NCBI GenBank assembly: GCA_011620705.1
Contig: WOYR01000091.1
Location: 5,922 to 14,990 of the forward strand
Reading direction: 5' to 3'
Length of the DNA stretch: 9,069 nucleotides
DNA from: Microbacteriaceae bacterium
GTDB taxonomy: Bacteria > Actinomycetota > Actinomycetes > Actinomycetales > Microbacteriaceae
The notes under the pieces were generated by a model. That model saw only the letters and a list, made by a program, of their open reading frames with translations. It did not search any database and was not told the origin of the DNA. Position numbers and translations under genes: made by a program. Positions 1 through 6,473 of this stretch are shown in pieces. Position 1 is the stretch's first letter. Each line of letters opens with the position of its first letter.

Positions 1-5
1 CGGGC

Positions 6-509
6 TCAGCGGAGTTCGGGGTCGAGCTCCACGAGGCGGGAGCGCAACGCGGGCCAGCTCGACGCGAGCCCTGGATGCAGCGGCAACCCCGCGACATCCT
101 CGAACGGCACCCAACGGATCGCGATGCTCTCCGCGTCGCCGACGATCGGCTCGAAGAACTCGACGGAGCGCGCCAGCACCGTGGTGTAGCTCCAGTAGCC
201 GATATCGAACACCGAGGTGCCGAGCACCCGGACCAGATCCGGCGGAACACCGCCCTCCTCGTCGGCCTCCCGGATGGCGGCGAACTCGGCGGGCTCGTCC
301 TGCTTGCGGGCGCCGCCAGGGACGCCCCAGGTGCCGCCGTGGTGGCTCCAGATGGCGCGGTGCTGCAGCAGAACACCGGCATCCGGATGCGCGAGCAGCA
401 GCCCGGCCGCCCCGTAGGTGCCCCAGAACCGGCCGTCGGGCCCATCGACCCAGGCGTCGGTCGAGCCATGCGGACGCCGCTGCATGGGGTCGTGGTTGGG
501 GCGTTCCAT
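6..509 (-). CDS. NUDIX family hydrolase
   Basis: This 167-residue protein should hydrolyse a nucleoside diphosphate linked to another group (an oxidised nucleotide, nucleotide sugar or similar) in the cytoplasm; the substrate cannot be read from sequence. The Nudix box is complete at residues 66-88, pattern G-x5-E-x7-R-E-x2-E-E-x-G-V, with G66, E72, R80, E81, E84 and E85 as the expected metal-binding and loop residues. A WGVPGG stretch (61-66) leads into it, as usual for the fold. I chose the ATG at 507-509 because a TAGGCT -10 element lies 7 bases upstream, which fits a leaderless message. An in-frame ATG at 483-485 would remove eight residues and is the alternative. The reading frame stays open far upstream, antisense to the protease gene, but that part has no family character. 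The gene is divergent from the metalloprotease operon. Family assignment is firm; the substrate is unknown. Confidence 0.93.
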   Translation of the reverse strand: MERPNHDPMQRRPHGSTDAWVDGPDGRFWGTYGAAGLLLAHPDAGVLLQHRAIWSHHGGTWGVPGGARKQDEPAEFAAIREADEEGGVPPDLVRVLGTSVFDIGYWSYTTVLARSVEFFEPIVGDAESIAIRWVPFEDVAGLPLHPGLASSWPALRSRLVELDPELR

Positions 510-516
510 ACCCGCC

Positions 517-522
517 AGCCTA
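517..522 (-). promoter_or_regulatory. Candidate -10 element of the NUDIX gene (leaderless)
   Basis: On the minus strand TAGGCT matches the actinobacterial TANNNT -10 pattern. It is followed by seven bases and then the ATG, so transcription would begin at or next to the start codon. No convincing -35 element or Shine-Dalgarno sequence is visible. The same geometry occurs upstream of the protease, peroxidase and acetyltransferase genes. Confidence 0.5.
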
Positions 523-604
523 GGCTCAGACGGGGTTCCGCGCCCTCTGCCAGTCGGCGCGCCAGCGCCGTCGGGACTCCGCACCGGCTCCCGGCGGTGC
601 GGCG

Positions 605-610
605 TAACGT
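605..610 (+). promoter_or_regulatory. Candidate -10 element of the metalloprotease operon (leaderless)
   Basis: TAACGT fits TANNNT and is followed by seven bases and the ATG at 618. No Shine-Dalgarno sequence precedes that ATG, which supports a leaderless transcript. No clear -35 box is seen about 17 bases upstream. The 108-base gap at 510-617 also carries the divergent NUDIX promoter. Confidence 0.5.
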
Positions 611-617
611 GGCGTCC

Positions 618-1673
618 ATGTTCACCGGGATCGTGCCGCCGTATCTGCTCGCGCGCCTCGCCCAGTCGGAGGCTCCCGAACTGCACGATGCGGCCATGGC
701 CGCCCAGAAGACACTGCGCCACGACGAGCCGCGGCGGGCCAGGCTGACCTTCAGCCTCGACGCAGACCACCGGCTGGTCGCCGAGCTCAGCGACGCGCCG
801 AACCGGACCATCAGCGACGGGCACGGCACCGAGGCGCTGCCGGGCACGCCCGTGCGCCGGGAGGGCGATCCCGCGGTGAAGGACGCGGCGGTGAACGAGG
901 CATACGACGGCCTCGGCGCGACCTTCGCCCTCTACTCCGAGGTCTACGCCCGCAACTCGATCGACGGCAAGGGGCTGCCTCTCGACGGCACCGTGCACTA
1001 CGGGACGGGCTATGACAACGCCTTCTGGAACGGCGAGCGGATGGTCTTCGGCGACGGGGATGGCCAGGTATTCGGCCGCTTCACCTCTTCGTTCACCGTG
1101 ATCGGCCACGAGCTCACCCACGGCGTGACGCAGTACGCCGCCGGACTGATCTACAAGGACCAGCCAGGGGCGCTCAACGAGTCCATCAGCGACGTGTTCG
1201 GCTCGCTGGTCGAGCAGTACGCCAAGAAGCAGACCGTCACCACGGCGAGTTGGCTGATCGGAGAGGGCCTGTTCACGAAGAAGGTGAAGGGGGTCGCTCT
1301 GCGCTCCATGAAGGCGCCGGGCACCGCATACGACGATCCGCAGCTCGGCAAGGATCCCCAGCCTGCCGACTTCGCGCACTATGTGCAGACGGCAGACGAC
1401 GACGGCGGCGTGCACATCAACTCGGGCATCCCGAACCGCGCCTTCTACCTGGTCGCTCATCGGCTCGGCGGCCACGCCTGGGAGCGCGCAGGCCGGATCT
1501 GGTACGACACCCTCCTCTCCGGCCTGAAGCCGACCACCGGCTTCGCGGCCTTCGGCGCCGCGACAGCAGCCGCTGCGGCCGCGCGGTACGGTGGCTCATC
1601 GGCCGAGGTGGCCGCGGTACGAGCCGGCTGGTCCGGCGTGGGAGTGGCCATAGATGGCGACGTCGCAGCGTGA
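618..1673 (+). CDS. M4 family (protealysin-like) zinc metalloprotease
   Basis: This 351-residue protein is a thermolysin-family (M4) neutral metallopeptidase. The zinc site is HELTH (H164, E165, H168), and the third ligand E188 sits in the NESISDVFG segment. The active-site histidine is H266 in the DDGGVHINSG segment, and the C-terminal helical domain ends with the usual AVRAGWSGVGV-type stretch. There is no signal peptide. The N-terminus (GIVPPYLLARLA, residues 4-15) instead resembles the short PPL-type propeptide motif of protealysin-like proteases, which are made without a classical secretion signal. That points to an intracellular or non-classically exported proenzyme with about 60 residues of propeptide. 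The ATG at 618 is chosen because it directly precedes this motif and follows a TANNNT element; the open frame further upstream overlaps the NUDIX gene and has no family character. The stop overlaps the next gene, an emfourin-like inhibitor, by 20 bases. Family assignment is firm; subcellular location is inferred. Confidence 0.96.
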   Translation: MFTGIVPPYLLARLAQSEAPELHDAAMAAQKTLRHDEPRRARLTFSLDADHRLVAELSDAPNRTISDGHGTEALPGTPVRREGDPAVKDAAVNEAYDGLGATFALYSEVYARNSIDGKGLPLDGTVHYGTGYDNAFWNGERMVFGDGDGQVFGRFTSSFTVIGHELTHGVTQYAAGLIYKDQPGALNESISDVFGSLVEQYAKKQTVTTASWLIGEGLFTKKVKGVALRSMKAPGTAYDDPQLGKDPQPADFAHYVQTADDDGGVHINSGIPNRAFYLVAHRLGGHAWERAGRIWYDTLLSGLKPTTGFAAFGAATAAAAAARYGGSSAEVAAVRAGWSGVGVAIDGDVAA

Positions 1674-1989
1674 CGCCGGCCCGGATGACGCGGGCGGCGG
1701 CCCCGGCTCCAGGCTGAGCATCCTCGTGGTGCGCAGTGGTGGTCTCGCCGGGATCTCGCAGCAGTGGCAGGTCGAACCGGACGCAGACGCGGAGGACTGG
1801 ATCGCCATGGTGCAGGCGTGCCCGTGGGGCTCTGTCGGCCGCGACGATGCCGCACGCGATCGGTTCACCTGGCGCATCGAGGCCAGGATGCCGCCACGGC
1901 TGCGCACCGCATCCGTGCCCGAGAGCGAGCTGGTCGGTCCGTGGCGCGCGCTGGTCGAGCGGGTGCAGGAGGTCGGAGCGCGTGGCTGA
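1654..1989 (+). CDS. Emfourin-like protease inhibitor (small M4 partner protein)
   Basis: This 111-residue protein probably binds and inhibits the M4 protease encoded just upstream. Emfourin is a small inhibitor known to be co-encoded with protealysin, and the resemblance here includes the LSILVVRSGGLAGI stretch (residues 21-34), a following tryptophan (W38), a DRFTWRIEA strand (69-77) and a C-terminal helix LVGPWRALVERV (93-104). The first 20 residues are Gly/Asp/Pro-rich and probably disordered. The protein has no signal peptide and no membrane segment, in line with a cytoplasmic guard against its own protease. The ATG lies inside the protease gene, and GGGAG at 1640-1644 gives a well-spaced ribosome site, so translation is probably coupled. 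The stop overlaps the next gene by 8 bases. I rely on remembered family features plus position; an alignment to the emfourin profile would settle it. Confidence 0.82.
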   Translation: MATSQRDAGPDDAGGGPGSRLSILVVRSGGLAGISQQWQVEPDADAEDWIAMVQACPWGSVGRDDAARDRFTWRIEARMPPRLRTASVPESELVGPWRALVERVQEVGARG

Positions 1990-2365
1990 CGCCGCAGACG
2001 CCCGCGTCGACTCCTGGCTGTGGGCGGTGCGGTTGGTGAAGACCCGCTCGGCGGCGACCTCGCTCTGCAAGGCCGGCCACGTCCGCGTCAACGGGGAGCG
2101 AGCGAAGCCCGCTCAGCACCTCAGGATCGGCGACGAGGTCCAGTTCCGCTCGGAGGGCGGCCCGCCGCGGATCGTCGTCGTGCGAGGGCTCTACCTGAAA
2201 CGGGTCGGCGCCCCGCTCGCGGTCGCCGCGTACGAGGACCACAGCCCTCCCCCGCCGCCGAAGGAGGAGCGGCTGTTCCTCGGGGTGAGGGACCGCGGAG
2301 CCGGCCGGCCGACCAAACGGGACCGGCGGAAGATCAGCGAACTGATGGGCGAGTCCGAGGACTAG
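1982..2365 (+). CDS. S4-domain RNA-binding protein, Hsp15-like
   Basis: This 127-residue protein carries an N-terminal S4 RNA-binding domain (about residues 8-60). It opens with the RVDSWLWAVRLVKTRS pattern and contains KAGHVRVNGERAKP, both typical of the Hsp15/HslR group. Hsp15 binds free 50S ribosomal subunits carrying stalled nascent chains in Escherichia coli; a similar ribosome-rescue or heat-stress role is possible here but not shown. The middle strand RIVVVRGL (63-70) and the basic tail GRPTKRDRR (109-117) fit RNA contact, and a proline run at 89-93 links the two parts. The start is the GTG at 1982, placed 9 bases after a strong AGGAGG (1967-1972); the open frame upstream lies inside the inhibitor gene. 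It is the last gene of the protease-inhibitor operon, overlapping its neighbour by 8 bases. Why an RNA-binding protein should travel with a protease/inhibitor pair is not obvious. Confidence 0.92.
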   Translation: MADAADARVDSWLWAVRLVKTRSAATSLCKAGHVRVNGERAKPAQHLRIGDEVQFRSEGGPPRIVVVRGLYLKRVGAPLAVAAYEDHSPPPPPKEERLFLGVRDRGAGRPTKRDRRKISELMGESED

Positions 2366-2404
2366 CAGCGGCGGGTCGAACCAAGGGGCTCGAACTCGAC
2401 GGAC
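2366..2404. other. Short convergent gap, no clear terminator
   Basis: The S4 gene and the peroxidase gene converge with only 39 bases between their stops. The direct repeat TCGAAC occurs twice, but I see no stable hairpin followed by a T tract on either strand. Transcripts may overlap at their 3' ends. Confidence 0.5.
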
Positions 2405-2902
2405 TCAGGCCGCGGCATTCCGGGCGAGGCCGCCCTCGATCGCCGCGATGATCTCAGGGGCGTCGGGCTGCGTCTTCGGCCGGAAGCGCGAGACCGCGTC
2501 ATCCGGAGCGATGACGAACTTCTCGAAGTTCCACGCCACCTTGCCCGCCTTGCCGTCCTGGTCCTTGACCTGGGTGAGCTCGGTGTAGAGCGGGTGCTTG
2601 CCGCGGCCGTTGACCTTGATCTTGTCCATCAGCGGGAAGGTCACGCCATAGGTCGTCGAGCAGAACTCCTTGATCTCGTCCGCGGTGCCGGGCTCCTGGC
2701 CCAGGAACTGGTTGCAGGGGAAGCCGAGAACCGTGAACCCGCGGTCGCCGTACTCCTTCTGCAACTCCTCGAGCTTCTCGTACTGCGGGGTCAGGCCGCA
2801 CTTGGAGGCGACGTTCACCACCATGACGACCTTGTCGGCGTAATCGCCCAGTGTGACCGACTTGCCGTCGATGTCGGTCAGTTCGATATCCCGGATTCCC
2901 AT
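2405..2902 (-). CDS. Glutathione peroxidase family protein (thiol peroxidase type)
   Basis: This 165-residue cytoplasmic enzyme reduces hydrogen peroxide or organic and lipid hydroperoxides. The catalytic set is visible: C35 in NVASKCGLTPQY (cysteine rather than selenocysteine), Q69 in the FPCNQFLGQEPG block, and W124-N125 in WNFEKFVI. C81 in KEFCSTTYGV occupies the place of the resolving cysteine of two-Cys members of this family, which use thioredoxin rather than glutathione. That fits actinobacteria, which mostly make mycothiol instead of glutathione, so thioredoxin is the likely reductant (inference). Length is normal for bacterial members. The ATG at 2900-2902 begins the usual short lead-in (MGIRDIELTDIDG). 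The open frame extends 24 residues upstream without family character, and a -10 element at 2910-2915 would place transcription start at this ATG. It follows the glycan operon on the same strand, with a 64-base gap and its own promoter. Confidence 0.96.
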   Translation of the reverse strand: MGIRDIELTDIDGKSVTLGDYADKVVMVVNVASKCGLTPQYEKLEELQKEYGDRGFTVLGFPCNQFLGQEPGTADEIKEFCSTTYGVTFPLMDKIKVNGRGKHPLYTELTQVKDQDGKAGKVAWNFEKFVIAPDDAVSRFRPKTQPDAPEIIAAIEGGLARNAAA

Positions 2903-2909
2903 GCCGCCG

Positions 2910-2915
2910 AATATA
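2910..2915 (-). promoter_or_regulatory. Candidate -10 element of the peroxidase gene (leaderless)
   Basis: On the minus strand TATATT is the best -10 match in the window. It is followed by exactly seven bases (CGGCGGC) and then the ATG. A -35-like TTAACA lies upstream but 22 bases away, too far for a standard promoter. The position indicates a leaderless transcript. Confidence 0.6.
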
Positions 2916-2936
2916 CGCCGGGGTGGACAGGGCGTG

Positions 2937-2946
2937 CTGTTAACAG
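2937..2946. promoter_or_regulatory. 10-bp perfect palindrome upstream of the peroxidase gene
   Basis: CTGTTAACAG is a perfect inverted repeat lying about 21 bases upstream of the -10 element, near where a -35 box or operator would be. A second, imperfect dyad (GTTG-tg-ACGT-gt-CAAC) lies at 2956-2971 and runs over the stop of the upstream glycosyltransferase. Either could be a regulator site, but no regulator gene is nearby to name. Confidence 0.3.
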
Positions 2947-2966
2947 AGTGCGAAAGTTGTGACGTG

Positions 2967-3971
2967 TCAACCATTCAGCAGACGGCGGTAGATCGCGAGG
3001 TACTCGTCGACCATCCGCTCCACTCCGAAGCGGCGCTCTGCCACGTCTCGTACCTGCACGCGATCGAGTCGCGCCGCCCGCGGCACGGCGGCCACCGCCT
3101 CATCCAGGCCGTCCACCACGAAACCGGTGACCGCCTCGTCGATGAGTTCGGGCATCGCCCCGCGCCGGTAGGCGACGACCGGCGTCCCGCACGCCATCGC
3201 CTCGATGACGGCGAGACCGAAGGGCTCGTCGAATCCGATCGGATGCAGCAGCATCGCGGCGGCGCCGAGCACCCGGTCCCGATCCGCGGGCCCGATCGAG
3301 CCGAGGTGGACGACCCGCTCGCCGTCGACATGCGGCGCCACCCGCTCGGCGAAATACGCATCATCGACGACGGGTCCGCAGATCAGCAGGCGGCGCCCGG
3401 TCCGCCGCGCGATCTCGATCGCGTCCGCTGTGCCCTTGTCGGGGTGGATCCTGCCCAGCACGACGAGGTCGTCTCCGGCTTCGGCCGTTGCGGTGAACTC
3501 GTCGAGATCGATGCCGTGATGCACGGTGGCGAGATAGTCCAGCTCGGGGGCGCGGTCGGCATCCGAGATGGAGACGTAGGCGGAGGCGGCGCGCTGGTAC
3601 ACCGGCAGGATCGCGGCTCCCGAGAACCCGTGGATCGTGGTCAGCAGCGGCGCGCCCCATGAGCGCGCGAAGGCCAGCGGGAGCCAGTCGAGATGGTTGT
3701 GGACCAGATCGAAGTCACCGGATCGCTCGAGGGCGCGGGCGACGTGCATCGCCTCCCAGATCCGGCCGTCCATCGCGGGATCCTCGGCATAGCCGTGCGG
3801 CAGCACCGACTCGAGAGCGGCACCGGTGATCGAGTCGGCGGTCGCGAACAGCGTCACGTCCTCGCCGCGCGCGACCAGTCCCTCGGTGAGGAGGGACGCC
3901 ACCCGCTCCCAGGGCCCGTAGTCGCGGGGCGGCGTGCGCCAGGCGACGGACGAGAGCATGGCGATCTTCAC
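2967..3971 (-). CDS. GT4 glycosyltransferase (GT-B fold), last gene of glycan operon
   Basis: This 334-residue cytoplasmic enzyme should transfer a sugar from a nucleotide sugar with retention of configuration. The N-terminal Rossmann half starts at MKIAMLSSVAWRTPP and carries a GPWERVASLL segment (19-28), where GT4 enzymes have their loop and first helix. HNHLDWLP (91-98) and TTIHG (111-115) follow. The C-terminal half has LVVLGRIHPDKG (169-180) and the family EX7E signature, E249 and E257, in FDEPFGLAVIEAMACG. The length is slightly short for the family but both domains look complete. The GTG start at 3971 overlaps the GH130 stop by 4 bases (GTGA), and no good Shine-Dalgarno sequence precedes it, so translation is probably coupled. 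Donor and acceptor are unknown; the linked GH130 gene suggests a mannose-containing glycan (inference). Confidence 0.93.
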   Translation of the reverse strand: MKIAMLSSVAWRTPPRDYGPWERVASLLTEGLVARGEDVTLFATADSITGAALESVLPHGYAEDPAMDGRIWEAMHVARALERSGDFDLVHNHLDWLPLAFARSWGAPLLTTIHGFSGAAILPVYQRAASAYVSISDADRAPELDYLATVHHGIDLDEFTATAEAGDDLVVLGRIHPDKGTADAIEIARRTGRRLLICGPVVDDAYFAERVAPHVDGERVVHLGSIGPADRDRVLGAAAMLLHPIGFDEPFGLAVIEAMACGTPVVAYRRGAMPELIDEAVTGFVVDGLDEAVAAVPRAARLDRVQVRDVAERRFGVERMVDEYLAIYRRLLNG

Positions 3972-5449
3972 GGCGCGGCCGGCACCAGGGGCTCCGGCGT
4001 CATCGCGGCCAGGAGCTCGGCGAGATCGATCGAGGCGACGCGCACGCGCTGAACGGCGATCCCATACGGCAGCCAGACCTTTCCCTCGTGCAGCACCGCG
4101 CCGCAGGAGTAGACGACGTTGGGAACGTAGCCGTCGCTCGCGCCGGCGGGTGGCCGCAGGAGCGGTTCACGGAGACGGGCGCGCACGACCGTCGGGTCCT
4201 CGAGGTCGAGCAGCATCGCTCCGATGCTGTACTGCCGCATCGGCCCGACGCCGTGCAGCAGCACGAGCCAGCCATCCGGCGTCTCGATCGGGGAGCCGCA
4301 ATTCCCGGTCTGCACGACCTCCCAGAGCAGCCGCGGCCGGTGCAGCACGGCGATGTCGCTCCAGAACAGGCCGTCCGAGGAGCGGGCGATCGACGTGTTC
4401 TCGCCGTCGGTGCGGGTGAGCGCGAACATCTTGCCGCCGATCGGGCGGGGGAACAGCGCCATCCCCTTGTTGCGGGCCGCCGGCCCGGTCAGCCGGTGCA
4501 CGGCGAACTCGAGCAGGTCGGGCGAGACGACCAGCCGCGGTGCGACGGCCTGCCCGTTGTACGCGGTGTACGTTGCGCGGTACTCGGTGCGTCCGTCGTC
4601 GTGGGTGAAGAGAACGAAGCGCGCATCCTCCATGCCGTTGGTCTCGTCGGATGCCGCGGGCAGCAGCACCCGCTGGCCCAGCTGGCTCCAGGCCTCGAAG
4701 CGCGCGTGATAGGCGGACCACGCCATGGTCCGGAGCACGTCGAGATCGCTGCGCGTGTCGTGCCGCTGCGCCAACTCGGCCGGCACGTCGCTGATCGCCC
4801 GTTCGATCTGCGAGCTCATGAATGCGGCGGGCAGAGCGCGAACGATCGCGCCGGACACCTCGTTGAGCCGTCCCTCGGTCTCGAGGGATTCGCGGAAGTG
4901 GGCGCGCGTCCAGTCGCCTTCGCTGACGGTGGCGGCGACGAGCGGCATGGGGCGCGGGCCGAACACCCAGCCGGGCCCGACCACCGCCGTGGCGAACACG
5001 ATCGACGAGATGTGGCCCTCCCCGATCGCGCGCAGCGCGACGGCGAGCCGCAACTGCCCTGGCTCCAGCCCGCTCTGGTCCGGATGCGGCACCGCGCTGG
5101 GATTGCACAGCGCGGCCGCTTCCAGCGAGTACTCGGCCGTGAACGCCGCGCCGAGCACGATCTCGTGGTCGGGGTCCATCGGCGGGGTCTCCCCCGCACG
5201 GAATGCGACGGTCGCCGCGTGCCGCCGCAGCAGGGCCGGGAACGACTCGTCGCGCGGGCCGAAGGAGGCGAGGATGCGCAGGGCCTCCGCGCGCAGCTCA
5301 TCTGGAGTCGTCGCGTCGATGCGTTCCATGATGTCGCCGGCCCGCGAGCCGGTGCGCGCGTAGCCCTCGCCCGGCAGGAACAGACGGGCCATGACCCGTG
5401 AGGAGTCCGGGAGCAGTTCGACGCCGGCGTCAGCGATGTGCACGGTCAC
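3968..5449 (-). CDS. GH130 family beta-mannoside phosphorylase/hydrolase-like enzyme with N-terminal extension
   Basis: This 493-residue protein carries a GH130 five-bladed propeller from about residue 100 onward. Recognisable blocks are CNPSAVPHPD (115-124), GMEDARFVLF (272-281, with the acidic pair E274-D275), ARNKGMALFPRPIGGKMF (325-342), GNCGSPIETPDGWLVLLHGV (382-401), YSIGAMLLDLEDP (407-419) and YVPNVVYSCGAV (441-452). Characterised GH130 enzymes act on beta-mannosides, either as phosphorylases or as beta-1,2-mannosidases. K328 and H399 sit where phosphorylases contact phosphate, which favours phosphorolysis, but I cannot prove this. The first 100 or so residues are an extension not found in short GH130 proteins. 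The end of the propeller reads PYGIAVQRVRVA where many members have a YGAAD-like segment, so an acidic residue may be lost. There is no signal peptide. The GTG start at 5449 overlaps the upstream gene by 20 bases; a second GTG at 5443 is possible. Confidence 0.88.
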   Translation of the reverse strand: MTVHIADAGVELLPDSSRVMARLFLPGEGYARTGSRAGDIMERIDATTPDELRAEALRILASFGPRDESFPALLRRHAATVAFRAGETPPMDPDHEIVLGAAFTAEYSLEAAALCNPSAVPHPDQSGLEPGQLRLAVALRAIGEGHISSIVFATAVVGPGWVFGPRPMPLVAATVSEGDWTRAHFRESLETEGRLNEVSGAIVRALPAAFMSSQIERAISDVPAELAQRHDTRSDLDVLRTMAWSAYHARFEAWSQLGQRVLLPAASDETNGMEDARFVLFTHDDGRTEYRATYTAYNGQAVAPRLVVSPDLLEFAVHRLTGPAARNKGMALFPRPIGGKMFALTRTDGENTSIARSSDGLFWSDIAVLHRPRLLWEVVQTGNCGSPIETPDGWLVLLHGVGPMRQYSIGAMLLDLEDPTVVRARLREPLLRPPAGASDGYVPNVVYSCGAVLHEGKVWLPYGIAVQRVRVASIDLAELLAAMTPEPLVPAAP

Positions 5450-6473
5450 CGGCGCCCACCAGTCCCGCCGCGCGAGCGTGCTGGAAGGTGCTGAGCACGG
5501 CGAGGGTGGATTCGGCGCCGCGGTTCTCGTTGCGCCCGTGCGGCTCGAGGCCGTCGTAGCCGGCCCCGGAGTCGGGGTCGAGCATCGGCGTGCCGCTGTC
5601 GTTGTCGCCGAGGAACCAGTTCCACGCCCGGCCGAGCTCCTCGCGCCAGCGCGGGTCGCCGGTCAGCGCGAAGGCGCGCGCCGCGGCATCGGCGATCGCC
5701 GCGACCTCGATGGGCTGCTGGTCGAATTGCACGCCGGTCTCGTCGCGGCCGCGGCCCTTCGTGCCGGTCACCGAGAGATGGCCGTCCCGCGACTCGATGG
5801 CGAGCAGGGCGTCGAAGGCGCGCAGCGCGCGGTCGATCAGCCGGTCGTCGCCCGTCGCGTGACCGGCAGCCAGCAGCCCGTCGACGAGCGATGCGTTGCC
5901 GTAGCGAAGCCGGGACTCGAGCCAGCCGTTCTCGGCGGTCCCACGCGGGATGACGGCGATCGTGGTCGCCACCAGCCGGCGTGCCGCCTCGGATCCCGGC
6001 CGCAGTTCGAGCACCGCCGCGGCGCCCGGCCCGGCGAAGGCCATCGCGCGCACATCGACGGAGTGCCGCTGCGCCGCACGGTGGAACGCCCGCATCGCCC
6101 GCGCCCGGGTCAGCGGAAGCGGCGCGACGGCCGCCGCGACCCCGAGGGCGCCCACTGCGCGCCCCCACCAGTCGCCGGTCGACGGCTCGTCCGTCCATGC
6201 GCCGGAGATGTCCATGCGGTTGTGCGCCCGGCCGTTCGAGTCGATCGCGGCGTCGACGAAGCGCAGACAGGTCTCGGTGAGTTCGGCGACCAGCGATGAC
6301 GGTTCCGGCTCGCGCACGAGCACCAGGAGCGCACGGGCGACGTCGTCGAGGCAGTATCCGCGCTCGCGACGGGGTTCATCGCGGTCCGCGTGCTCGAACA
6401 CGCCGCGCGCGTCGGTCAGTCGGGCCAGGTGGAAGAAGGGCATCGTCGTCGGCCGGGACGCGAGGGCGATCAT
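5430..6473 (-). CDS. Conserved alpha-helical toroid-like protein of the glycan operon, function unknown
   Basis: This 347-residue soluble protein has no signal peptide or membrane segment. I recognise it as a conserved partner of GT4 and GH130 genes but cannot name a proven activity. It looks like an (alpha/alpha) helical barrel of the six-hairpin glycosidase type. Helices alternate with loops holding conserved aromatic and acidic residues: GYCLDDVARALL (39-50), DWWGRAVGALG (101-111), ENGWLESRLRYGNASLVDGL (181-200), QFDQQPIEVAAIADA (249-263) and YDGLEPHGRNENRGAESTLA (306-325). Such folds bind sugars or hydrolyse or epimerise them, and similar proteins are sometimes labelled glycosyltransferase without evidence. 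The ATG at 6471-6473 follows GGAG (6482-6485) by eight bases and overlaps the preceding stop in an ATGA. The frame is open further upstream, but that part overlaps the glycosyltransferase gene. The gene is almost certainly real; the role is inferred from context only. Confidence 0.8.
   Translation of the reverse strand: MIALASRPTTMPFFHLARLTDARGVFEHADRDEPRRERGYCLDDVARALLVLVREPEPSSLVAELTETCLRFVDAAIDSNGRAHNRMDISGAWTDEPSTGDWWGRAVGALGVAAAVAPLPLTRARAMRAFHRAAQRHSVDVRAMAFAGPGAAAVLELRPGSEAARRLVATTIAVIPRGTAENGWLESRLRYGNASLVDGLLAAGHATGDDRLIDRALRAFDALLAIESRDGHLSVTGTKGRGRDETGVQFDQQPIEVAAIADAAARAFALTGDPRWREELGRAWNWFLGDNDSGTPMLDPDSGAGYDGLEPHGRNENRGAESTLAVLSTFQHARAAGLVGAGDRAHR

Noticed and set aside
75..617. 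Upstream extension of the protease frame
   Set aside because: It lies antisense to the NUDIX gene and has no recognisable domain; the propeptide motif begins directly after the ATG at 618.
6..1475. Long minus-strand open frame of 489 codons across the protease gene
   Set aside because: Only the last 167 codons (the NUDIX protein) have family character; the rest is antisense to a clear M4 protease, a common effect of GC-rich coding DNA.
2366..2404. TTCGA-containing segment resembling a tRNA T-loop
   Set aside because: The flanking bases do not pair as a T stem and no acceptor or anticodon arm surrounds it.
4088..5401. 437-codon plus-strand open frame opposite GH130
   Set aside because: The composition is low-complexity Arg/Gly/Val and no family is recognised; the minus strand carries a clear GH130 protein.
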